Part shown: one piece after another, positions 1 to 7,334 of the stretch
Numbering within the stretch: the first letter of the stretch is position 1
Layout of the letters: every line of letters starts with the position of its first letter
Source: Candidatus Nealsoniibacteriota bacterium
GTDB lineage: Bacteria; Patescibacteriota; Minisyncoccia; Minisyncoccales; PWPS01
Length of the DNA: 7,370 bases
NCBI GenBank assembly: GCA_003554445.1
Contig: PWGJ01000083.1
Location: 1-7,370, forward strand
Reading direction: 5' to 3'
Position numbers and translations under genes: made by a program
The notes under the pieces: model-generated
Database searches by the model: none
Seen by the model: the letters and a program-made list of their open reading frames with translations, nothing else
What the model was told of the DNA's origin: nothing

Positions 1-3000
1 AAACAAGAACCGCAGCACAGGACATTGAAGAGCAGGTATTCAAGAAGGAATCCGTCTCAGAAAGTATTGTGCAGGAGTATTCCGCTGACCTGCAGGGAGA
101 AGTGTCCACTCAAACTCCAGAAGAAGCAGAGACAGCAGTTGCCAAGCGCATGGAAAGAGTCAGGGAAACCGTCAAAGACCAGGACACAGTTGATGCTATT
201 GAAGCTGAAGTAAAAAAGCGTGTCGGCCTCAAACCCCCTCTCTTCCTGGACAAGGAATCAGAGGAAAGATCCTTGCTGCGCAACCAGGAACAGCATGAAG
301 CCTTCTTGGAAAGGCAGGCTGAAACCAGGGAGCTGGCTGAGGATGCAGCAGCTGAGCCTGCTCTGGCCACACCTGAACCCGGTTACCTGGCCAAGTCCAA
401 AAAAATGCTTGGCAAACTACCAAAAACCAAGGAAAAATACGCTCCCAAGGCCAAGGAAGCTGCCCGGCAGGTGGATACCCTGGATAACATTCTCTATAAT
501 GAGAAGGACCAGGCTCACCAGGACCCCAATGTGCTCAGAAGAAAGATCCTGGAAGGTGTAAACCAGCTGCCCAAGGAATACAGGCCGGATATTAGACCCA
601 AGATCCTTGATCGCATCTATCAAGAATCACAGGACCGGAACTATGAAGGCAAGATGTCTCCAGCCCTCAAGGCTGCCCGGGACAAGATTCTGGAGCAGAA
701 GCAGGCCCTGGAGCACTTCGCCATAGAAACAGCATCCCAAGCTTATCAGTTTGATGCTTTCGATACTGTATACCCTGACGGCATGCTTCTTACTCCCAAG
801 CAGTCCGTTCTGGATCAGCGCCAGGCAGACCTGGAGGCCAACCCGGAATGGTTCGATGTGCCTTCAGAAAATATCCGGAAGATGACCAGCGCCATGCACA
901 AGGAACTTAAGCGTCTTAGCCTGACCATGAACAAGGTCGAGGGCGGCTTCAAGATAGAAAAGGGTGAGCTACCTCCGGTAAAAGAACTGCATCCAATAAT
1001 CAAAGACGTTTACGAGTCCGGGGCTCTTAGTGTTTCATCTCAAGGCTTTGTCCAGGGACTGCCCAGGCCTGCAAGCGGCACTACCTGGAGCATCCCGGTA
1101 ACCTGGAGTGCTAAAGCCAGAGAAAATATGCCTGGAAGATTTTACCATAAATACGACATGGTGCCGGAGATGAATGTCGACATACAGGCCTTAAGTTCAG
1201 AGCAGAAAGACACAATATACGGGGTTGAGCGGGCTAACAGGAAACTGCAAAAAGATGAGCGCCAGCAGGTTCTTTTCAGGAAAGAAGATGGTACTTACGG
1301 CGGACTCCTGGCCGTCATGGGTGAAAGGTCTGAAGACCCTTCCTACACATCTGTCATGGATGGGGAACGTGTGGATACCGTGCTCCATGATAATGCCGGA
1401 AATCCTGTGGCTATCACAAGAGCTGTGGCCGAAAGCCAGGTAAAGGCTTACGAGAATTACGCCAAAAGCCGCAACACCAAAATGAAAGAGACCTTCGATG
1501 GGTACATGAAACAGTTGCGGGAAATACACAACTCAATCTCGTTCACTCAAAAAGAAAAGGAGAAGATTCACAAAAACCAGATGCCCAGAAGTGAACAGAA
1601 TAAAATCCTGGGAGAACGGGCAATGTCTTTCATCCTTCCCACATCAGCGAAGATGAAGAAGATCCGCAAGAATGCCAGCGAATTAGCAAAAAAGATAGTT
1701 GAAGCAGTTTCTCCGGACATATCATCTGCCCACAAGAAGACCCTGCATGACATGATCCATGGAAAAACCCTGCGTGTTGATGAGCACAGTTTGCGGCCTC
1801 ATCAGAAGGTACGCATTGATGGAAACGTCTATACTGTTAAGAGGATGGTCACTGACAGACAGCTAATAGATGGTGTTTACCGTGATGTTCCCAGGGGATG
1901 GGAGGTTGAGTTAACCAAAGCCCGTCCTGAATACACAGTAAAAAAACCTCCCCAGAAAAAAGTAATCCGTATGGGCAAAGAGATTGAAGTTGACTCTGAG
2001 CTGCACCAACTGTTCAAGGACAAGGTATTGGAAGAATATGCCCAGATTCTGACCAGGAAAGACATGCAGGCCTGGGATGCACAGAACCCCTCCGTCTCTC
2101 CCGTGGCAATTAAAACCATATCTATACGGGATGAAACAGGCACTCGACATATTGAACGATTGAGAGTGATCGAAGATGCTCAGGCTGGAGTGTTTTATGA
2201 CCTGGATATTACGGACAAGGCCAGCGCCGCGTCCTTAAAACAATTCAAGGACAGATTGAAGAAAGCTCAAGAAAGAACAAAAAGGTTTTACGAATTAAAG
2301 CGACAGATAGAGAAAGAGCAAGAAAATGTAGACATGTTCACTACCAGGAGGGCTGTACATACCAGAGAACTGGATAAGTTGCAGCACAGAAAGCGATCCC
2401 GGGAAGAGCAAGGCTTGCAGGAAAGACCCACGAATAAAAACCGGCGAGAACAACTGCTCAAGATCCGCAGGGAAGGCACTCTGGATGAACAAATCAAAGG
2501 TCACAGAGAAAAACTGAAATCTCTGCAGGCGGAGCTGGACAGTCTGACTGAGCAGTCCCGCAAGGAAGCTAAAGATAGGCCAAAAGGACAGCAGCCCATG
2601 GCTGAGGTTGAGTATCTACAGGAACAGGTTACCCACTTCCCTTCTGAGCTTGTGACTCACATGAGCAGCCTTCACCCGGCAAGCATAGATCGCCTGGTAT
2701 ATTCTCAGGATCCGGCATGGGATAAAGAGTACAGGGATGATGTGACTGGAGAGAAAGAAGCTAACCTTGGAGCGCTGACTGTCGGTGTGGATCTGGCTCA
2801 GTTTGAACGTGAACCTGCGGAACTTACTGCCGAGGAATTGCTTGCAAAGCATACAACCATTGAGCATACCATTGATGAGCAAGGGAATCAAGTTCGGGCC
2901 TGGAATGTGACTTCTACCTGGCAGGATATGGTTGCTGAATACAGTGTCCAGGCACCTGCGGCGAATCCCTGGTTAGATGCAAGAGACCCGGGCTTCTATA

Positions 3001-6000
3001 GTACAATCAAAAAGCGTTGGGAGAAAAATAAAGATATAAACAGGGGCGACATAGCCATAGTTGAAGAGTGGGGAGATCAAAGTACGGTCAATCCAGCCTA
3101 TTATGGTGGAATAAGCCATGATGATCTGATGGCGATGTCTGACCTGGAGCTACATAGATCTGCTGAGCTTGCAGGCGTTAAGAGTGGATGGGATCCCACT
3201 CAGGCTGTTGAGATGGGCGAAAAGCTCAGGAAGAAACTGATCAGTCAGGTCAAAGAGTTAAGCAAACACGAGACCAGATGGAAAAAAACAGTCAATCTGA
3301 AAGAATTTCCGAAGGAATACTTCGAGTGGGATGAGAAGCACATAAACTTCTCTGCAGCCATGGAGCAGGAACTGCCCTTCTTTAAAAAAGACATGGGAGA
3401 AACCAAAGCCTACAACAACCTACGCTTCTTTACCATGGGCGATCCCCAGAAAGTTTTTGTCCGTTTTGAATACCTGTCTCCTGACGGCAGAATACAGAAA
3501 GCTCAAGACATTAAGCTCAAAAGCCAGAAAGATAAGGAGCAGATCGACCTGAATATAGCCGGACTCATGCCTACTGAAACCGTCAAGGGCAAGGGGCCGG
3601 AGCTTAACGACTTTGGATCCAGATACAACGTCATCACTGAAGGGCAGCTGGAAACCATCAAGCAGATGGCTGGCAAAGCCATGTATGGGGTGCACATAGT
3701 TTCCGAAGAGACCGTCTCCCAGCATGAAGGCCGCAGCCGTAAGGTAGTCATAGATCATGGTGACGGAATAAAAATCGCTTACTCTGTCATCCCCTCCATG
3801 GAAGCCGTAGAAGGGTTCACTCCAGAAGAATACGCAAACATTATGGACCTGGAAGAACGTATGGCCACAGCCAGGCGAGCCGGGTTCGATGTTCTTTCCA
3901 AAGTCAAACGGAGTATCTTCCGCCTGGCCCCCAGCCTGGATGCCATGCCTGATCCGGGACAATCTCAGGCGGACATCATTCAGGCCGACAAGACCATCCG
4001 CAAGCTGGCCGGAAAGATTGTGGGGGCTGAGAACCTGGCGGACAATGTGGTGCTCCTGGAAGACATCAACCAGATGGATCCACGCCTGAGAACGCACACC
4101 TTTGCTGACCCCACTGTAGCCAACCTGGCCAAAGCGGTTAAGGCCGGAGATGGGCGCATCTATATCTTCCGGGATCGCCACCATACCACCGAAGACATGG
4201 TCATATCCTACCTGCACGAAGCTGTGGCCCATCACGGCCTGAAAGCAGCCTTTGGCCGGGTCAAGGATATCTCCTACGATGCCTTCCTGGACAGTATTGT
4301 CAAGCAGTACAATGCTGAGGTGCAAGGTGTTTTGTCTACCCTGGAAAACGAGATGGATACCAGTACCCGGGAAGCCAAGCACCAGGCGGCGGAAGAAGTT
4401 GTTGGCCGTATGATTGAAAACGCCGAGGTGGATGCTCAAGGCAATATCGTCTCCAAGGAAGTGGGCACCTACTTGGACCGGATCGTCTCTTTTATCACCC
4501 GGCAACTGCGCAAAATGGGGGTCAAATCCCTGGTAGATAAAGAGGGCAACCCTCTGCTTACCCGGGCGGAGATCCGGAACCTGGCAGCCAAAGCATACAA
4601 AGGCGTGAACGTCAAATATGCTTGGGGGTTTGGGCGTACATTCAGGGAGATATTTGATTCCAACTCGGTTTTGAACATTCACGAGTTTGCCCATTACGAG
4701 CAGCGCTGGAACGACAGAATGATCACTTGGTTACAGGATGGATTCAGGGGACTCAAGCGCTTTGAAGAGACCATAGAACGCATGGGTGTGGAGATGGGGG
4801 ATGAAGTAAGGCCCTATCACGCAGCCAGTATCTACAAGAGTCGAGCCGGTGGGCATGTGAAAAACATGCTGGACCGAGTGCACCTTAAACAGCTGATAAA
4901 CGACCTGGAAAAACACAAGCTTATCGACAAAGACAGTCGGACCCCAGCCCTGGACGACTATATCCGGACCTTGCGCCGGGGTGAGGAAGGCACAGTGCCT
5001 GCACACATGACTCGGAAACAGATGAACTCCCTGGTTGATCGTATAAAAAATATCAACTTGGCCACCTTGAACTACCTGGAAGAGATGGGCATGAGACCTG
5101 TACATCAGATCCAGAATGCCAGAGCAAAGCCACTGCAGACGCCGTTTGCCTTCGCTGATGAAATGGCCCGGATGGACAGAGAAAATCCTGCACTGGCTGC
5201 GGTGGCCAGATACCAGGAAGTCCTGGTCCAGGGACAAAAAAACGAGGTAAAACGCAAATTCTGGAATCTGGCTCATGCTTTAAAAGGCAGAGATAAGAAA
5301 GCTTACGATAAACTGTTTGAGGAAATTCATCCGGACACTATCATCTCTCCTGAAGAATTGATGAAAAAAGATGGCATCATGGACCAGGCGGATGTGGTTT
5401 CTGCCTGGGTGGATGGTCAGTTGCGACACATAAGAGTAAAGCACCAGGGATTGGCCCAGGCTATGGCCAACCTCAGCCCACCGGAAGCTCATGGTTTACT
5501 TCGGGGTATGCAAAAAGGCAATCGGGTCCTGGCTCAAGCCCTTATTAGGTATAACCCTCACTTCTGGGGAGTGAACCTGGTCAGAGAAATCCTGACAGGT
5601 AGTGCTCACCTGTATGTAGGGGCACACAAAAAGGGCATGCCTCATGGAACGGCCAAGGCCGTTGCCACCAACGTATTCCATGCCATGCGAGCCCTGAACC
5701 AGTTCAAGAAGGGTAATGTTAAATCCAGAGAAACAATAGCCGGATTCAAGGAAGAGTATATTCAGGAATATGAAAAATTTGGCGTACAGACAGGTTATTA
5801 CACTCTGGCTGAGCAGGACAAATACTACGAAAATATAGACAGGCTCAAGAGTGCTCTGGCCAGGGGCAAGAATACTCCATCCGCCACAATGCTGCAGCAC
5901 TGGGATACTTTCTCGGATATAGTCAGCCGCTGGAACGAGACCTGTGAAAACGCTATGCGCCTGTCTTTGTTTCAGCACCTGCGGGAGAACGGCTGGACTG

Positions 6001-7124
6001 CTGAACGGGCATCCCTGGCAGCCAAGGACATGAACGTAAACTTTGACCGCCGGGGCACTAACCAGGTGCTCAACTCCATGCACTTGTTCTTCAATGCCAG
6101 CGTCCAGGGCATTGCCACCAGCGGACACTGGCTTAAGCAGGACCCTAAGAAGGCAGGCAAACTGGTAGGCGGCATCATGGCCGGCGGCTTTATCCTGTCC
6201 GAGCTGGCCAGGCTGGGTCTGGGTACTGACGAAGACGGAGAAAACAGGTTCGACAAACTCACTGAGTGGGTTAAAAACACATCCATGATCCTGCCTATCC
6301 CGGGTATCGAAGGAGAACACCTGAAGGTTCCCCTGCCCTACGTGTTCGGTGCCTTTTACAACATGGGCCGCATCACCTCGGACATGCTGCACGGTGAGAA
6401 CCCTGTGGTGGGTATGGCTAACCTTGCGGGCAACCTGAGTCTAAACTTCAACCCTCTGGGTGGAGAAGTGGTCATCAATAGCCGTGAGGATATCCCCCGG
6501 TGGATGGTCCAGACAGTTTCCGGATCCCTGACTGATCCTATTCTGGAAACTTATCTGTGGAATAAAAACTGGCGGGGTACTCCCGTTTTCTGGGATGATG
6601 AAGCTACAGTCTGGCAGAATGCCTGGAAGGCCTTCGACCACATTGTAGTTAAAAGTTATGGGGGTGGTGCAACTCGCTTTCTCATGCACGACATACCCAA
6701 CAATGCTGCAGCCATAACCGGCGGAGCATACGGGGATCTGGAGTCACACCAGAGGATCACCCGTAGATTTGTAGGAAACATCCCTAACTCTGAAGCACGT
6801 CAGGCATTCTGGACCGCACACCAGGACATTCGGGATCTCCAGGAAGAGCGTGGTAGAATGAAGGCTAGGCTCAACAGGACAGTTGATTCCACCTTGAGGC
6901 GACAAAGACTTGAAGAATTAAGGGTGTTTGAGGCGGACAACAGAGAGCTTCTGGGCCGTGTAGCCAATAGGATGGACACGGCCCAGAAGCAACTGGGTCC
7001 CTTGACAGGACAGAAAGAAGCAACCAGCGATATAACCAAGAGGCGGAAGCTGGACGATCAGATGGCCAGTACTCACAAACAGTTCCTATATCAATACAAC
7101 CAGGCGGTCAGCCGCATGCCCTAA
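1..7124 (+). CDS. Giant phage/prophage large polyvalent protein with zincin-like and LPD38 segments (5'-partial)
   Basis: The frame is open from the left edge (first full codon at 3-5) to TAA at 7122-7124: 2373 residues, roughly 265-270 kDa, N-terminus missing. The GTG at 69 has no Shine-Dalgarno sequence and the codons before it read as coding, so the true start is probably upstream. Visible order: charged Gln/Glu/Lys-rich helical region (about 1-240); mixed region; small beta-rich segment (598-651); coiled coil (748-859); unrecognised central region (about 870-1320); zincin-like segment with HEAVAHHGL at 1405-1413; helical linker; NPHFWGVNLVRE at 1851-1862, a signature I associate with prophage proteins of this class; LPD38-like segment (1951-2160); charged helical tail (about 2280-2373). 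Only one cysteine is present (1981). Such proteins are known from phages and other mobile elements, and many are thought to enter the host with the DNA. Virion packaging and peptidase activity are inferred here. Family assignment is fairly secure; exact role is not. Confidence 0.88.
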   Translation, partial: TRTAAQDIEEQVFKKESVSESIVQEYSADLQGEVSTQTPEEAETAVAKRMERVRETVKDQDTVDAIEAEVKKRVGLKPPLFLDKESEERSLLRNQEQHEAFLERQAETRELAEDAAAEPALATPEPGYLAKSKKMLGKLPKTKEKYAPKAKEAARQVDTLDNILYNEKDQAHQDPNVLRRKILEGVNQLPKEYRPDIRPKILDRIYQESQDRNYEGKMSPALKAARDKILEQKQALEHFAIETASQAYQFDAFDTVYPDGMLLTPKQSVLDQRQADLEANPEWFDVPSENIRKMTSAMHKELKRLSLTMNKVEGGFKIEKGELPPVKELHPIIKDVYESGALSVSSQGFVQGLPRPASGTTWSIPVTWSAKARENMPGRFYHKYDMVPEMNVDIQALSSEQKDTIYGVERANRKLQKDERQQVLFRKEDGTYGGLLAVMGERSEDPSYTSVMDGERVDTVLHDNAGNPVAITRAVAESQVKAYENYAKSRNTKMKETFDGYMKQLREIHNSISFTQKEKEKIHKNQMPRSEQNKILGERAMSFILPTSAKMKKIRKNASELAKKIVEAVSPDISSAHKKTLHDMIHGKTLRVDEHSLRPHQKVRIDGNVYTVKRMVTDRQLIDGVYRDVPRGWEVELTKARPEYTVKKPPQKKVIRMGKEIEVDSELHQLFKDKVLEEYAQILTRKDMQAWDAQNPSVSPVAIKTISIRDETGTRHIERLRVIEDAQAGVFYDLDITDKASAASLKQFKDRLKKAQERTKRFYELKRQIEKEQENVDMFTTRRAVHTRELDKLQHRKRSREEQGLQERPTNKNRREQLLKIRREGTLDEQIKGHREKLKSLQAELDSLTEQSRKEAKDRPKGQQPMAEVEYLQEQVTHFPSELVTHMSSLHPASIDRLVYSQDPAWDKEYRDDVTGEKEANLGALTVGVDLAQFEREPAELTAEELLAKHTTIEHTIDEQGNQVRAWNVTSTWQDMVAEYSVQAPAANPWLDARDPGFYSTIKKRWEKNKDINRGDIAIVEEWGDQSTVNPAYYGGISHDDLMAMSDLELHRSAELAGVKSGWDPTQAVEMGEKLRKKLISQVKELSKHETRWKKTVNLKEFPKEYFEWDEKHINFSAAMEQELPFFKKDMGETKAYNNLRFFTMGDPQKVFVRFEYLSPDGRIQKAQDIKLKSQKDKEQIDLNIAGLMPTETVKGKGPELNDFGSRYNVITEGQLETIKQMAGKAMYGVHIVSEETVSQHEGRSRKVVIDHGDGIKIAYSVIPSMEAVEGFTPEEYANIMDLEERMATARRAGFDVLSKVKRSIFRLAPSLDAMPDPGQSQADIIQADKTIRKLAGKIVGAENLADNVVLLEDINQMDPRLRTHTFADPTVANLAKAVKAGDGRIYIFRDRHHTTEDMVISYLHEAVAHHGLKAAFGRVKDISYDAFLDSIVKQYNAEVQGVLSTLENEMDTSTREAKHQAAEEVVGRMIENAEVDAQGNIVSKEVGTYLDRIVSFITRQLRKMGVKSLVDKEGNPLLTRAEIRNLAAKAYKGVNVKYAWGFGRTFREIFDSNSVLNIHEFAHYEQRWNDRMITWLQDGFRGLKRFEETIERMGVEMGDEVRPYHAASIYKSRAGGHVKNMLDRVHLKQLINDLEKHKLIDKDSRTPALDDYIRTLRRGEEGTVPAHMTRKQMNSLVDRIKNINLATLNYLEEMGMRPVHQIQNARAKPLQTPFAFADEMARMDRENPALAAVARYQEVLVQGQKNEVKRKFWNLAHALKGRDKKAYDKLFEEIHPDTIISPEELMKKDGIMDQADVVSAWVDGQLRHIRVKHQGLAQAMANLSPPEAHGLLRGMQKGNRVLAQALIRYNPHFWGVNLVREILTGSAHLYVGAHKKGMPHGTAKAVATNVFHAMRALNQFKKGNVKSRETIAGFKEEYIQEYEKFGVQTGYYTLAEQDKYYENIDRLKSALARGKNTPSATMLQHWDTFSDIVSRWNETCENAMRLSLFQHLRENGWTAERASLAAKDMNVNFDRRGTNQVLNSMHLFFNASVQGIATSGHWLKQDPKKAGKLVGGIMAGGFILSELARLGLGTDEDGENRFDKLTEWVKNTSMILPIPGIEGEHLKVPLPYVFGAFYNMGRITSDMLHGENPVVGMANLAGNLSLNFNPLGGEVVINSREDIPRWMVQTVSGSLTDPILETYLWNKNWRGTPVFWDDEATVWQNAWKAFDHIVVKSYGGGATRFLMHDIPNNAAAITGGAYGDLESHQRITRRFVGNIPNSEARQAFWTAHQDIRDLQEERGRMKARLNRTVDSTLRRQRLEELRVFEADNRELLGRVANRMDTAQKQLGPLTGQKEATSDITKRRKLDDQMASTHKQFLYQYNQAVSRMP
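1794..1955 (+). other. Small beta-rich segment of unknown family in the giant protein
   Basis: Residues 598-651 (RPHQKVRIDGNVYTVKRM and onward to WEVELTKARPEYTVKK) alternate short hydrophobic strands with turns, unlike the helical, charged sequence on both sides. The pattern 'kVRIDGNvYTVkrm ... GWEVEL' resembles a small SH3-like or KOW-like barrel. I cannot assign a family, and this is a composition and pattern call only. Confidence 0.35.
2244..2579 (+). other. Predicted long coiled coil in the giant protein
   Basis: Residues 748-859 are dominated by Lys, Arg, Glu and Gln with regularly placed Leu and Ile (for example RLKKAQERTKRFYELKRQIE, and later KLKSLQAELDSLTEQSRKEA). There are two helical stretches separated by a Pro/Asn/Arg-rich break (ERPTNKNRREQ), as expected for a helical hairpin or two-part coiled coil. 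It separates the N-terminal third from the central unrecognised region and probably acts as a spacer or oligomerisation element. Function is inferred from composition only. Confidence 0.65.
3975..4427 (+). other. Zincin-like metallopeptidase segment (HEXXXH) within the giant protein
   Basis: Residues 1325-1475. A helix-strand lead-in (IVGAENLADNVVLLEDI, then GDGRIYIFRD) precedes the helix YLHEAVAHHGL. H1405, E1406 and H1410 fit an HEXXXH zinc motif, the spaced variant known from dipeptidyl peptidase III, rather than standard HEXXH. About 59 residues later comes AEEVVGRMIE (E1464/E1465), a good candidate for the third zinc ligand and similar in spacing to the Glu ligand of dipeptidyl peptidase III. 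The pattern 'HEvvGHxGL' is, from memory, common in large polyvalent phage proteins; here the usual Gly before the second His is Ala and a second His follows directly (H1411). Possible roles are self-processing of the giant protein or cleavage of a host protein after entry. Activity is not shown by the sequence. Confidence 0.7.
5853..6482 (+). other. LPD38-like C-terminal domain of the giant protein
   Basis: Residues 1951-2160, boundaries approximate. Recognisable family-like elements in order are SRWNETCENAMRL (about 1975-1987), a helix ending in NFDRRGTN (from 2013), FFNASVQG (2029-2036), a Gly-rich hydrophobic stretch (LVGGIMAGGFIL, from 2054), and a 'VPLPYVFGAFYNMGR' segment. This series matches my memory of large polyvalent protein-associated domain 38, usually found near the C-terminus of very large phage and prophage proteins. 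The biochemical role of LPD38 is not established. The hydrophobic Gly-rich stretch could insert into a membrane or pack in a helical bundle; it is short and broken by Glu and Arg, so a stable transmembrane helix is uncertain. The only cysteine of the protein lies here (C1981). Confidence 0.72.
6947..6990. repeat. Perfect 15-bp inverted repeat (stem-loop) inside the giant gene
   Basis: Left arm GCTTCTGGGCCGTGT (6947-6961) is the exact reverse complement of right arm ACACGGCCCAGAAGC (6976-6990), with a 14-nt loop (6962-6975). Ten of 15 pairs are G-C. It sits in codons for ELLGRVANRMDTAQKQLG near the C-terminus, 131 bases before the rightward stop. Rightward, no T-run follows. Leftward, the bases after the stem read TCTCTGTTGT, moderately T-rich, so it could act as a weak intrinsic terminator for the opposing small gene, whose stop lies about 130 bases before it. 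It is not a textbook terminator because the loop is long and there is no clean U-tract. Confidence 0.93.
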
Positions 7125-7321
7125 TCTCTGGACTGCTCCTTCTGCTTCGTCTGTTCCTTGAGAAATTTGACCACCTCGTCGTAGTCAAACCGAGCATTGC
7201 GCAGGGAGTTGCCGTGCCCCATCAGCACATGCGGCCACTCCCTCCACTGCTTCTTCACCTGCGCCCGGGTCGTGCCCAGGCGCTCGAACAACTCCTTGTA
7301 ATCAATAAGGTTGTCACTCAT
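7121..7321 (-). CDS. Small putative winged helix-turn-helix / excisionase-like DNA-binding protein
   Basis: A 66-residue leftward frame with TAG stop (7121-7123). The start chosen is ATG at 7319-7321 because GGAG (7328-7331) ends 6 nt before it; the ATG at 7325-7327 directly abuts the GGAG and would have no spacer. The layout fits a minimal MerR/excisionase-type winged helix-turn-helix: YKELFERLGTTRAQVKKQW (helix-turn-helix), a wing-like NSLRNARFDYDEV, then a helix VVKFLKEQ and a charged Lys/Gln/Glu tail. Such proteins usually bind DNA as repressors, activators or recombination directionality factors; which applies here cannot be told, and no integrase is visible. It converges on the giant gene with a 4-base overlap of the stops. 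It may belong to a leftward operon beginning right of the window. Confidence 0.72.
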   Translation of the reverse strand: MSDNLIDYKELFERLGTTRAQVKKQWREWPHVLMGHGNSLRNARFDYDEVVKFLKEQTKQKEQSRD

Positions 7322-7327
7322 ATTCAT

Positions 7328-7334
7328 CTCCTTT
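7328..7334 (-). promoter_or_regulatory. Shine-Dalgarno sequence AAAGGAG for the small leftward gene
   Basis: On the minus strand AAAGGAG directly precedes ATGAATATG. It matches the anti-Shine-Dalgarno core well. Spacing is 0 nt to the first ATG and 6 nt to the second, which decides the start at 7321. No convincing -10/-35 pair is visible in the remaining bases up to 7370, so transcription may begin outside the window. Confidence 0.8.

Noticed and set aside
69..71. GTG at 69 as the start of the giant protein
   Set aside because: No Shine-Dalgarno sequence precedes it, and the 22 in-frame codons before it look coding up to the window edge.
3380..3400. TTTAAAAAAG as a -1 frameshift site
   Set aside because: The heptamers are not in the required X XXY YYZ phase relative to the reading frame, and the zero frame continues as normal protein for more than 1200 codons. 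Other A7 runs (near 398, 1940, 3282 and 5235) are likewise read through in frame.
3912..3974. TCCGCCTG ... CAGGCGGA inverted repeat
   Set aside because: Eight base pairs with a loop of about 40 nt in coding sequence; several such matches are expected by chance.
3420..4694. Long antisense open frame (424 codons, minus strand) opposite the zincin segment
   Set aside because: It has no recognisable domain and an odd composition rich in His, Phe and Gly, and it lies wholly opposite a clearly coding frame. Codon bias of the sense gene explains the openness.
5648..5663. Near-palindrome AACGGCC-AA-GGCCGTT
   Set aside because: Only 7-bp arms within coding sequence; a hit of this size is expected by chance in a window of this length.
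5496..6392. Antisense open frame of 298 codons opposite the LPD38-like region, and another of 181 codons at 4731-5276
   Set aside because: Same reasoning: they mirror the conserved sense protein, show no ribosome binding site that I could identify, and resemble no family.
1..7124. N4-type virion RNA polymerase as the identity of the giant protein
   Set aside because: I saw none of the T7-like single-subunit polymerase motifs in the visible residues; the zincin and LPD38 segments point to a polyvalent protein instead.
7204..7242. GGGAGT ... ACTCCC inverted repeat in the small gene
   Set aside because: Six base pairs around a 27-nt loop is within chance expectation.
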